This document shows positions 7,069 through 13,377 of a stretch of 21,868 nucleotides of DNA, piece by piece. This stretch comes from Frondihabitans sp. (lineage in GTDB: Bacteria; Actinomycetota; Actinomycetes; Actinomycetales; Microbacteriaceae). The position numbers and the translations under genes were made by a program. The notes under the pieces are model-generated. The model was not told the DNA's origin. It saw only the letters and a list, made by a program, of their open reading frames with translations, and made no database searches. The first letter of the stretch is position 1, and each line of letters opens with the position of its first letter. Location of the stretch: contig JAODMX010000479.1 in assembly GCA_025464735.1 (NCBI GenBank), positions 1-21,868 of the forward strand, written 5' to 3'.

Positions 7069-7962
7069 CTACGGCAGCTTCGCAGACACAGGATCCAGCC
7101 CGGTCGTCTGCGAGAACGTCGACCGGGCAAGCTTCCGCAGCTCGGGCAGCTGCCCGGCGAACACGTCTTCGTCACGGGCCGTGACGCTGCCGTGTGACTT
7201 GTCGGTGATGTCGGCGAACCGGGTTCCGACGTCCGTGTACTGCCAGAACGTGAACGACGACCAGCCCGCCGGCAGAGGCTCGGCTCCGGCGGTCTCCCCG
7301 AGGCCGCGCGACGCGACGAACCGGGCGATGTAGAGCGGATTCTGCGCGAAGACCCACGTATCGCCGGTACAGGTCTTCCACCAGCCCGCGGTCGTGTAGA
7401 TGGCAGGCACCCGACCCGTCAGCGAGATGACGGTGTCGCTGAACTGGCTGATCCAGTGCCGCATCTCTTTCGGGGTGAGACCCCAGCAGCTGTTCGTGCC
7501 GTCAGACGCGGCGTAGGGATCGTACTCAATATCGAGGAGCGGGGGCAGCGTTGTCGAGCCGTCGACCCGGCCTCCGCCCAGGGAGCGCAGCGAGTGAATG
7601 AAGTAGGTCGCCTGGACGACACCCGACGAGGTGTTCGGCTTGGCGAAGTGGTACGCACCCCGGATGATGCCCACGCGCGCGGCACCGGTGTACTGGTTCT
7701 TGAGGCGAGCACTTGTGTAGGTCGACCCCTCTGTCGCCTTGATGTAGGCGAAGCGGGCGCCGGCGGCCAGGGCTTTGTGCCAGTTCACGCCGTGCTGATA
7801 GGCGCTGACGTCGACTCCGAGCACGTCGAGCGCCTGGGGAACCTGCTTCGACGAGGCCGGCACTCGACCCGATCGGGCTCCGGCACCGGTCACAGACACC
7901 CCGGTCACCAGGACCAGGGCGAGAACGACGGCTACGCCAACCCGCAGACGAGTGCCATTCAT
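7069..7962 (-). CDS. Secreted glycoside hydrolase family 25 lysozyme
   Basis: A 297-residue secreted muramidase-like protein. Residues 1-30 form a signal peptide without a lipobox Cys. The GH25 domain runs from about 47 to 285. It starts with LGVDVSAYQHGVNW (first active-site Asp at 51) and continues with FAYIKATEGSTY and GAYHFAKP. The catalytic D-x-E pair is in LLDIEYDPY (D144, E146), followed by FWQYTDVG (239-246). Family members cut the MurNAc-GlcNAc bond of peptidoglycan. The ATG at 7962 has GAGG about nine bases upstream. It lies 22 bp downstream of the Old Yellow Enzyme stop, so the two may be co-transcribed, an odd functional pairing. No separate cell-wall-binding module is present. 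Confidence 0.9.
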   Translation of the reverse strand: MNGTRLRVGVAVVLALVLVTGVSVTGAGARSGRVPASSKQVPQALDVLGVDVSAYQHGVNWHKALAAGARFAYIKATEGSTYTSARLKNQYTGAARVGIIRGAYHFAKPNTSSGVVQATYFIHSLRSLGGGRVDGSTTLPPLLDIEYDPYAASDGTNSCWGLTPKEMRHWISQFSDTVISLTGRVPAIYTTAGWWKTCTGDTWVFAQNPLYIARFVASRGLGETAGAEPLPAGWSSFTFWQYTDVGTRFADITDKSHGSVTARDEDVFAGQLPELRKLARSTFSQTTGLDPVSAKLP

Positions 7963-7984
7963 TGCCGCGACCTCGGCAGGGAGC

Positions 7985-9070
7985 TCAGGCGTCGGCTGAG
8001 ACGCTCAGGGTCGGGTAGTCGGTGTACCCGTGCGCACCCGGCGAGTAGAACGTCGACGTGTCTGGCTCGTTCTCGTCGGCCTGCTCTCGCCAGCGCTCGG
8101 CGAGGTCGGGATTGGCGAGCGCGAGACGGCCGACGGCGACTGCGTCGGCGTGCGACCCCTCCACGAGGGCGATGGCCTCGGCGCGCGTCGTGACCCTGCC
8201 GAAACCGGAGTTGACGATGAAGCCGCCGTCGAATCGACGGCGGAGGTCTTGCACGAGCGAGCCCTCGAGATCGTGGTGCAGGATGCTGAGGTAGGCGAGA
8301 CCCAGCGGGGCGAGACCGTCGACCAGCGCCTCGTAGGTTGCCCGGACGTCGGCTTCGTCGTTCTCGACGATGCCCTGGACCGCGTGCTCTGGCGAAATTC
8401 GGATGCCGGTGCGGCCGGCCCCGATGGCCTCTCGAATGGCCTTCGTCACCTCGAGCACATAGCGGACGCGGTTCTCCGGCGAGCCGCCGTACCCGTCGTC
8501 GCGCACGTTCGAGACCGGTGAAAGGAACTCGTGCAGCAGGTAACCGTTCGCGGAGTGGATCTCGACCCCGTCGAATCCGGCCCGGATTGCGTTTCTCGCG
8601 CCGAGAACGAGGCCCTCTTTCGTGCTCTCCAGCTCGTCGACCGTGAGCGCATGAGGCACCGGGAACGGCTCTTTGCCCTCGGACGTTCGGGTGACACCGT
8701 CGATGGCGAGAGCACTGGGCGCCACGATGCGATCGGTGCCGGTGATGTGGGGGTGGGAGGCCCGGCCGCCGTGCATCAGCTGGAGGACAATCACGCCGCC
8801 CGCCGCGTGGACGGCATCGGTGACAACGCGCCAAGCTTCGACCTGTTCTTCGGTCTCGATGCCGGGTTGACCCAGGTAGGCCTTGCTCTCTTGGACGGGC
8901 CACACACCCTCGCTGACGATCAGCCCGAGACCGGCCCTCTGCGCGTAGTACTCGACGACGAGCTCACCCGGCACGCCGGTCTCGCTCGAACGCATGCGGG
9001 TGAGGGGTGCCATCACGATTCGGTTGGCAAGTCGGAGGTCGCCCAGAGCGACAGGCGAGAAGAGATCCAT
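7985..9070 (-). CDS. Old Yellow Enzyme-family NADH:flavin oxidoreductase (alkene reductase)
   Basis: A 361-residue FMN-dependent TIM-barrel oxidoreductase. It most resembles NemA-type ene-reductases, which reduce activated C=C bonds, nitro esters or maleimides with NAD(P)H. Visible motifs are the N-terminal VALGDLRLANRIVMAPLTRMR, QLMHGGRASHP (97-107; usually QLWH), and IHSANGYLLHEFLSP with substrate-binding H172 and N175. SNVRDDGYGGSPENRVRY and AVGRLALANPDLAERW at the phosphate end of the barrel are also present. The ATG at 9070 follows a TAGGCT box by six bases with no ribosome site, so it looks leaderless. The GH25 gene follows closely on the same strand. The physiological substrate cannot be told. 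Confidence 0.93.
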   Translation of the reverse strand: MDLFSPVALGDLRLANRIVMAPLTRMRSSETGVPGELVVEYYAQRAGLGLIVSEGVWPVQESKAYLGQPGIETEEQVEAWRVVTDAVHAAGGVIVLQLMHGGRASHPHITGTDRIVAPSALAIDGVTRTSEGKEPFPVPHALTVDELESTKEGLVLGARNAIRAGFDGVEIHSANGYLLHEFLSPVSNVRDDGYGGSPENRVRYVLEVTKAIREAIGAGRTGIRISPEHAVQGIVENDEADVRATYEALVDGLAPLGLAYLSILHHDLEGSLVQDLRRRFDGGFIVNSGFGRVTTRAEAIALVEGSHADAVAVGRLALANPDLAERWREQADENEPDTSTFYSPGAHGYTDYPTLSVSADA

Positions 9071-9076
9071 GGTGCA

Positions 9077-9082
9077 AGCCTA
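9077..9082 (-). promoter_or_regulatory. -10 box (TAGGCT) of a probable leaderless promoter for the Old Yellow Enzyme gene
   Basis: On the minus strand TAGGCT ends six bases before the ATG at 9070. It matches the box before glycerate kinase, including the preceding CC. The start lacks a Shine-Dalgarno sequence. Confidence 0.5.
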
Positions 9083-9085
9083 GGT

Positions 9086-9102
9086 GGCTCGGCCTTCGAG
9101 CC
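9086..9102 (-). terminator. Six-pair stem-loop after the beta-lactamase-like gene
   Basis: GGCTCG (9086-9091) and CGAGCC (9097-9102) pair around a five-base loop, downstream of the serine hydrolase stop at 9141 and just upstream of the Old Yellow Enzyme promoter. It has the position of a terminator but no T-run. Confidence 0.25.
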
Positions 9103-9140
9103 TGCTGCGTTCTCCACAGGCCCGAGTGATCGCCGCCTTC

Positions 9141-10373
9141 TCAGACCAGCGCAGCGCCCACGAGCTTCTGGGTCTCCTCCTGCAGCGCGGGCCCCGTCGG
9201 CGACAGCAGCTGAATCAGGCCGACGAACACCACGTCGTTCTCGGGGTCGACCCAGAACCAGGTGCCGGCCGCACCGTCCCACTGGTACGTGCCACGGCCC
9301 ACGGGCAGCCCTGCCGCCTCAGGATCGGTGAAGACCAGCCCATTGAATCCGTAACCCGTGCCGGGCCTGAGCGACTGGCTGCCGACGCCGAAGCCTCCCG
9401 AGATGATGTCGTCCGAGACATGATTCGAGGTCATCAGGTCGATGCCCTCAGCACTGACGATGCGTACCCCGTCGAGTTCCCCGCGCCCGAGGATGGCATG
9501 CGCGAACCGGGCATAGTCGCCGATCGTGGAGACGAGCCCTGCACCGCCGGCCGGCATCGCGGGCTCGCTCTCGAAATCGGGAAGGAGCGGATTCGCCACC
9601 GGTTGCAGCGTAAGGGGCCGGCCGGATGCCGGATCCGGGCCTGTGTAATAGAGGGTCGCTCGCCGGTCGACCTTCGCCGGATCCGTGAAGAAGGCTGTCT
9701 CGGTCATGCCGAGCGGGCCGAAGATGTTCTCGGCGAAGAACTCGCCGAGCGGCTGCCCGGAGAGGCGCTCGATGAGTGCGCCCTGCAGGTCGACCGACAG
9801 GCTGTAGAGCCACTTCGTGCCCGGCTGGTAGTTGAGCGGCACGGAGGCCATGCGCCGGGAGAACTCCGGCAGATCGGGCGACGACATCACGTCGGCCTTG
9901 GCATAGAAGGCGTCAACGGGGTTCTCGGGGTCGCTGCCGTAGCTGAACCCTGCCGTGTGGGTGAGGAGCTCGCGAAGGGTCGGTGCGTGCGTCGGCGCCA
10001 CCAACAGCGGCACCCCGTGATCGTCGAAGCCGGCGAAGACGCGGACGCCCTCGAACTCCGGAAGGTGCTTCGCGATCGGGTCGTCGAGTTGCCACAGACC
10101 GCGGTCGTGAAGAATTGTCATCGCGACCGCCGTGACCGGCTTGGTCATCGAAAAAATGCGGAACAGCGTATCGGGAGTGAGCGGCTTGCCCGTTGCCAGG
10201 TCGTCGACGCCGAGGATGCTGGTGTGGACCACGCGCCCGTGTCGCGCCACGAGCGTGGAGACCCCCGCGAGCACCCCGGCGTCGACGTACGCCTGGAGCG
10301 CCCTGTCGACCAGGGCGAGACCCTCGGGCGAGACTCCGGCTTCTCTGGGGGCGGCGGTGGGGAGACCCACCAT
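9141..10373 (-). CDS. Class C beta-lactamase-like serine hydrolase
   Basis: A 410-residue serine hydrolase of the beta-lactamase/EstB/D-aminopeptidase superfamily. The nucleophile motif S-x-x-K is SMTK (S75, K78), and the second motif is YSLS (Y190) in the place of the usual Y-x-N. This is the arrangement found in EstB-type esterases and related transferases. The C-terminal part has YQWDGAAGTWFWVDPEND in the region of the third motif. No signal peptide is visible, so it is probably a cytoplasmic esterase or peptidase-like enzyme rather than a true beta-lactamase. The ATG at 10373 shares its first base with the stop of the PRC-barrel gene (TGATG), so translation is probably coupled. The substrate is unknown. 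Confidence 0.88.
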   Translation of the reverse strand: MVGLPTAAPREAGVSPEGLALVDRALQAYVDAGVLAGVSTLVARHGRVVHTSILGVDDLATGKPLTPDTLFRIFSMTKPVTAVAMTILHDRGLWQLDDPIAKHLPEFEGVRVFAGFDDHGVPLLVAPTHAPTLRELLTHTAGFSYGSDPENPVDAFYAKADVMSSPDLPEFSRRMASVPLNYQPGTKWLYSLSVDLQGALIERLSGQPLGEFFAENIFGPLGMTETAFFTDPAKVDRRATLYYTGPDPASGRPLTLQPVANPLLPDFESEPAMPAGGAGLVSTIGDYARFAHAILGRGELDGVRIVSAEGIDLMTSNHVSDDIISGGFGVGSQSLRPGTGYGFNGLVFTDPEAAGLPVGRGTYQWDGAAGTWFWVDPENDVVFVGLIQLLSPTGPALQEETQKLVGAALV

Positions 10374-10729
10374 CAGCGGCGCCCCAGTCGCCGCTCACCG
10401 GAGGCACCCGGAGTGTAGGTCAAGCCGTAGTGCTTGAAGATCTCCGGCTCGCGTGCCGCTTCGAGCTCGCCGTCCGTCTCGATCGACGGGGCGTCTCTCA
10501 CCAGCTTCTTACCGACGGTGACCTTCAGGTATTTCGGGCTTAGGAGGGCGCCCTCGAGGGGAACGAAAGCGAGTCGCCTGCCGCTGAGCAGACCCATCTC
10601 AACAGTTGCGAAGGTCGGCAGCTCACTCGCCGTGTCGTAGTAGTAACTCTCGAGCGTTCCGACTTTGTCGCCGTCGGTGTCGACGACGGCCAAACCCAGC
10701 CAGTCTCGGATGTTCTCGGGCTCGAACAT
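10373..10729 (-). CDS. PRC-barrel domain protein
   Basis: A 118-residue small protein. MFEPENIRDWLGLAVVDTDG, then VGTLESYYYD and the following beta-strand pattern ending at KYLKVTVGKKLV fit a PRC-barrel domain (about 8-80). The helix-prone C-terminal tail (PEIFKHYGLTY) is common in the actinobacterial stand-alone versions. The start is the ATG at 10729, with GAGAGG seven bases upstream; an upstream GTG at 10750 lacks a comparable site. Its stop overlaps the start of the serine hydrolase by one base. PRC-barrels bind RNA or protein partners in ribosome maturation and photosynthetic complexes, but the role of these small versions is not known. Confidence 0.8.
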   Translation of the reverse strand: MFEPENIRDWLGLAVVDTDGDKVGTLESYYYDTASELPTFATVEMGLLSGRRLAFVPLEGALLSPKYLKVTVGKKLVRDAPSIETDGELEAAREPEIFKHYGLTYTPGASGERRLGRR

Positions 10730-10747
10730 GGCGGTGCCTCTCCCTCT

Positions 10748-10765
10748 CACGGGGGTCGACCCGTG
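10748..10765. promoter_or_regulatory. Palindrome upstream of the PRC-barrel gene
   Basis: CACGGGGGTCGACCCGTG is nearly self-complementary, with six-base outer arms CACGGG/CCCGTG and GGGTCGACCC inside. It ends 19 bases before the PRC-barrel start codon, within the probable leader or promoter. A regulator site or a leader hairpin are both possible. Confidence 0.3.
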
Positions 10766-10785
10766 CCTTGGGTATGACGCTAGTA

Positions 10786-10805
10786 CCCCGGGCTACGCCC
10801 GCGGG
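10786..10805 (-). terminator. Stem-loop downstream of the ribokinase gene
   Basis: CCCCGGGC and GCCCGCGGG can pair around a TAC loop, with one bulged base. The structure begins five bases after the ribokinase stop on the minus strand. It is placed like a terminator for the nucleoside operon but has only a poor T-run. Confidence 0.35.
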
Positions 10806-10809
10806 AGGT

Positions 10810-11727
10810 TCAACTCGCCAAAGCGTGAACTTCGTCACGGGTGGGGTACGAGCCCTGGGCGCCTTCCTTCGTGGCGGCGAGGCTGCCGACTCGGACGGCG
10901 AACCGGGCGGCGTCGGCCAGGTCGTCGCCCGCGGCCAACCGGACGGCGAGGGCACCCATGAATGCGTCGCCGCAACCGGTCGTGTCGACCGCCGTGACGA
11001 CCGGAGAAGGCACGGCGACCGGAGGTGTGCCGCCATCGAAGACGACGCAACCGTCGGCACCCGTCGTGATGACGGCCCTGGCCACTCCTCGGGCGGCAAT
11101 CCCTCTGCCCACGGCCGCCGGGTCGTCCAGGGTCGCGCCGAGGAGCTGCGCGGCCTCGTGCTCGTTGACGAGGAGCACATCGGTGAGTCGAACGAGCTCG
11201 TCGGGCACTCGGTCGAGAGGCGAGAGGTTGGTCAGGATGGTCACGCCACGCTCGTGCGCGATGCGGGCCGCCGCGAGGACGACGTCGAGCGACACCTCGA
11301 GGCAGAGACCCAGGACCGCGGCTTGGTCGAAGGCGTCCGTCGTCAGGTCATCAGCCGTCAGAGTGCCGTTGGCGCCGGGCGAGACGATGATCGTGTTCTC
11401 GGCATGGGCGTCGACCGTAATGACCGCCGTGCCGGTCGCCACGGAGGGATCAACTCGCACGCGACCGGTGTCGACACCGGCGGTGCGGGCGGACGCCAGG
11501 AGCATCCTTCCGTTCTCGTCGTCACCGACAGCGCCGACGAGACGGACGTCGCCACCCAGGCGGGCGGCAGCGACGGCCTGATTCGCGCTCTTGCCACCCG
11601 GCAGAGTCTGCAGAGCCGAGCCGCGCAGCGTCTCACCGGGGCGTGGGAATCGTTCGACCCGCACGACGAGGTCCGCATTGAGCGACCCGACGATGACGAT
11701 GCCGCCCGCCACCGACGTGTTGCTCAT
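10810..11727 (-). CDS. rbsK: Ribokinase (PfkB family)
   Basis: A 305-residue sugar kinase that converts ribose to ribose 5-phosphate. The N-terminus IVIVGSLNADLVVRVERFPRPG and the first PfkB signature TLPGGKSANQAVAAARLGG are typical of ribokinase. So are VGDDENGRMLL and SPGANGTL. The second signature is DTTGCGDAFMGALA (248-261) with the catalytic base D254. Position 252 is Cys where GAGD is usual, a mild change in the anion hole. The start overlaps the nucleoside hydrolase stop by four bases (ATGA), so the two act together: free ribose from nucleoside cleavage is phosphorylated and enters the pentose phosphate pathway. No ribose transporter is adjacent. Confidence 0.92.
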   Translation of the reverse strand: MSNTSVAGGIVIVGSLNADLVVRVERFPRPGETLRGSALQTLPGGKSANQAVAAARLGGDVRLVGAVGDDENGRMLLASARTAGVDTGRVRVDPSVATGTAVITVDAHAENTIIVSPGANGTLTADDLTTDAFDQAAVLGLCLEVSLDVVLAAARIAHERGVTILTNLSPLDRVPDELVRLTDVLLVNEHEAAQLLGATLDDPAAVGRGIAARGVARAVITTGADGCVVFDGGTPPVAVPSPVVTAVDTTGCGDAFMGALAVRLAAGDDLADAARFAVRVGSLAATKEGAQGSYPTRDEVHALAS

Positions 11728-12677
11728 GCCGCCACTCCGCCCTCGCCGATCGCGGTGAGAGCGTCGGTGACAAGGCCCCAGAAACGCTCATGGTCGAGCG
11801 TCGTGGCTGCCGAGGTAGTGCAGTCGTCGGGCGCTGGCGCTCGGAAGTCGGCGACAGTCATGCCGAGAGTCAAGGTTCCGGTCAGCTCGATGTCGATCGG
11901 CACTTTGACCGTCTCGACGATCGTCGGGTCGATCACGTAGGCCACGGCGCAGGGGTCGTGCACGGGAGGCGAGTCGAAACCCTGTACCTCACGGTAGGTT
12001 CTGCCGAAGAACTCGAGGAGCTCGCCCACGAACCGCGAGGGCGCCGTGCCGACGGCGGCGATCTGCGCGGCGACCGCCGCGGTGGCGAGCGCCTGATGCG
12101 TCAGGTCGAGACCGACCATGACGACGGGCCAGCCGGCGTTGAAGACGATGTGCGCCGCCTCAGGGTCGATGGCGATGTTGAACTCGGCGACGGCGCTCCA
12201 GTTGCCGACGTGGTACCCGCCGCCCATGAGCACAACCTCCTGCACGAGTTCAACGAGGCGCGGTTCGCGGCGAACGGCCAGGGCCAGGTTGGTCATGGCG
12301 CCGGTGGCGACGAGGGTGACCGTGCCCGGCTCGCGCGATAGGACGGTGTCGATGATGACATCGACCGCGTGCCTCGGATCCAGTTCGAATGTCGGATCCG
12401 GAAGCACCGGCCCGTCGAGCCCGGACTCACCGTGGATGTCGGTTGGATGCTCGATCGTGCGAACGAGCGGACGGTCGGCCCCCGCGGCGAAGGGGACACC
12501 GGAGATGCCGGCGATCGCGGCTACGGACAGCGCGTTTCGCGTCACCTTCGCCAACGTCTGATTGCCGAAGACGGTGGTGACGGCGGCCAACTCGATACGC
12601 GGGTCGCCGTGCGCGAGAAGAAGCGCGACGGCATCGTCATGACCCGGGTCGCAGTCGAGGATGATCGTTCGTGCCAC
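11724..12677 (-). CDS. Inosine-uridine-type nucleoside hydrolase
   Basis: A 317-residue ribonucleoside hydrolase (IunH/Rih family) that splits nucleosides into base and ribose. The calcium-binding N-terminal cluster DCDPGHDD (8-15) is intact, as are HGESGLDG (82-89) and VLMGGGYHVGN. AEFNIAIDPEAA (164-175) and the late active-site PPVHDPCA with H240 and D241 are also present. The start is GTG at 12677, with GTGGAG just upstream (spacing four bases). It is the first gene of a two-gene salvage operon with ribokinase and is divergent from the SUKH-4-like gene. The base preference cannot be read from sequence. It is probably cytoplasmic, as no signal peptide is seen. Confidence 0.92.
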   Translation of the reverse strand: MARTIILDCDPGHDDAVALLLAHGDPRIELAAVTTVFGNQTLAKVTRNALSVAAIAGISGVPFAAGADRPLVRTIEHPTDIHGESGLDGPVLPDPTFELDPRHAVDVIIDTVLSREPGTVTLVATGAMTNLALAVRREPRLVELVQEVVLMGGGYHVGNWSAVAEFNIAIDPEAAHIVFNAGWPVVMVGLDLTHQALATAAVAAQIAAVGTAPSRFVGELLEFFGRTYREVQGFDSPPVHDPCAVAYVIDPTIVETVKVPIDIELTGTLTLGMTVADFRAPAPDDCTTSAATTLDHERFWGLVTDALTAIGEGGVAA

Positions 12678-12746
12678 TTTTGCTCCACTTCGCTGACTAC
12701 GTCTACGTTCTCTCCCTCAAGTGAAGCAGACCCCGGCCCCGCGCCC

Positions 12747-12807
12747 GGCGAGTGTCCACGATCGGCTGCCCAGATGGCGCCGCGGCCGCACAATCTGGAC
12801 ACTCGCC
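12747..12807. repeat. 12-bp inverted repeat with a 37-base spacer in a divergent promoter region
   Basis: GGCGAGTGTCCA (12747-12758) and TGGACACTCGCC (12796-12807) are exact inverse copies. The spacer is itself structured: CCAGAT (12770-12775) pairs with ATCTGG (12793-12798), competing with the outer stem, and a GCGGCCGC palindrome lies within. It sits between the nucleoside hydrolase and the SUKH-4-like gene. It could be a pair of sites for a DNA-looping regulator or an RNA with alternative folds. Confidence 0.5.
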
Positions 12808-12845
12808 GAACGAGCGGGGAGAGACAGAACGAGCGGGGAGAGACA
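12808..12845 (+). repeat. Two perfect 19-bp tandem repeats upstream of the SUKH-4-like gene
   Basis: GAACGAGCGGGGAGAGACA occurs twice head to tail with no mismatch, followed by a degenerate third partial copy. The repeats start immediately after the 12-bp inverted repeat and end about 20 bases before the -10 box of the downstream gene, so the second copy touches the -35 position. They may be iterated regulator sites or a recent duplication. The purine-rich core also resembles a ribosome site. Confidence 0.6.
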
Positions 12846-12864
12846 GCGGGGGCGACCAGCGCAG

Positions 12865-12870
12865 TACCCT
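12865..12870 (+). promoter_or_regulatory. -10 box (TACCCT) of a probable leaderless promoter for the SUKH-4-like gene
   Basis: TACCCT ends six bases before the GTG at 12877. It is identical to the box before the GH18 gene. No separate ribosome site fits this start. Confidence 0.5.
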
Positions 12871-12876
12871 TCGGGG

Positions 12877-13338
12877 GTGACAGCGAGCGACCCGCGGTTC
12901 GGCATCGAGCTCTACGAGGAGCCGGGCGACAGCCAGGACGTCGAGGGTGCGCCCATGACGCTCGTCGGCCACGTCTGGAGCAGGGACGCCGAGCGAATCG
13001 TCACGACAGCCACGGGCGCCGTGCTGATCGTCGACCCGGGCGGCACCAACCCGGCGCCTCTCAACAGCAGCCTCGAGGCGACCCGCGCCTTTCTGGAAGC
13101 ATTCCGCGTGTACTACGCAGGGCACCGGCCCGCCCCGGCACCCCCGATGACGCGCGACGAGGCCCGTGCCCGGCTCCGCGCTCTGCAGCGGGGCGAGCTG
13201 CCGAGCGAACCCGAGCCTGCACCGCCGATCGCGCAGCCCCTGCGCCTCGCGACCCTCACCACGCACCTCACCGCGATCGACCCTGCCGCGGTGACTCCCG
13301 GATCCTGGTGGTCCAGGATCCTGGAGCAGCTCACCTAG
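12877..13338 (+). CDS. SUKH-4-like small protein (putative orphan immunity protein)
   Basis: A 153-residue cytoplasmic protein. Residues about 30-85 carry VGHVWSRDAERIVTTATGAV, then LIVDPGG and LNSSLEATRAFLEAFRVYY. This order of a short strand, an N-S-S turn and a long helix is characteristic of the C-terminal half of SUKH-4 immunity domains. The extreme C-terminus (AIDPAAVTPGSWWSRILEQL) also fits that family. The middle (107-127) is a Pro/Glu-rich linker. SUKH proteins neutralise polymorphic nuclease toxins, but no toxin gene is adjacent, so this could be an orphan immunity gene or a housekeeping relative. The GTG start is chosen from the box at 12865; the frame is open further upstream without family similarity. 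The match was made by eye. Confidence 0.6.
   Translation: MTASDPRFGIELYEEPGDSQDVEGAPMTLVGHVWSRDAERIVTTATGAVLIVDPGGTNPAPLNSSLEATRAFLEAFRVYYAGHRPAPAPPMTRDEARARLRALQRGELPSEPEPAPPIAQPLRLATLTTHLTAIDPAAVTPGSWWSRILEQLT
13300..13321. repeat. 9-bp perfect stem-loop at the 3' end of the SUKH-4-like gene
   Basis: GGATCCTGG (13300-13308) and CCAGGATCC (13313-13321) pair perfectly around a TGGT loop, within the last coding codons. It may stabilise the 3' end or slow the polymerase; it could equally be a coding coincidence. Confidence 0.35.
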
Positions 13339-13377
13339 GACACCCGCAGCGGCCGAACGACCAGCAGCACCAGCCGC

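Noticed and set aside
7045..7072. Terminator between the convergent glycerate kinase and GH25 genes
   Set aside because: The 21-bp gap has no stable stem or T-run.
9141..10373. Antibiotic-resistance beta-lactamase
   Set aside because: No signal peptide, and the second motif is Y-S-L rather than Y-x-N. The features fit EstB-like esterases better.
9084..10418. A 444-codon open frame on the plus strand opposite the beta-lactamase-like gene
   Set aside because: No motif or sensible composition. The minus-strand frame has SMTK and full family similarity.
12808..12845. Tandem repeats as a CRISPR array
   Set aside because: The two units are contiguous with no spacers, and no cas genes are nearby.
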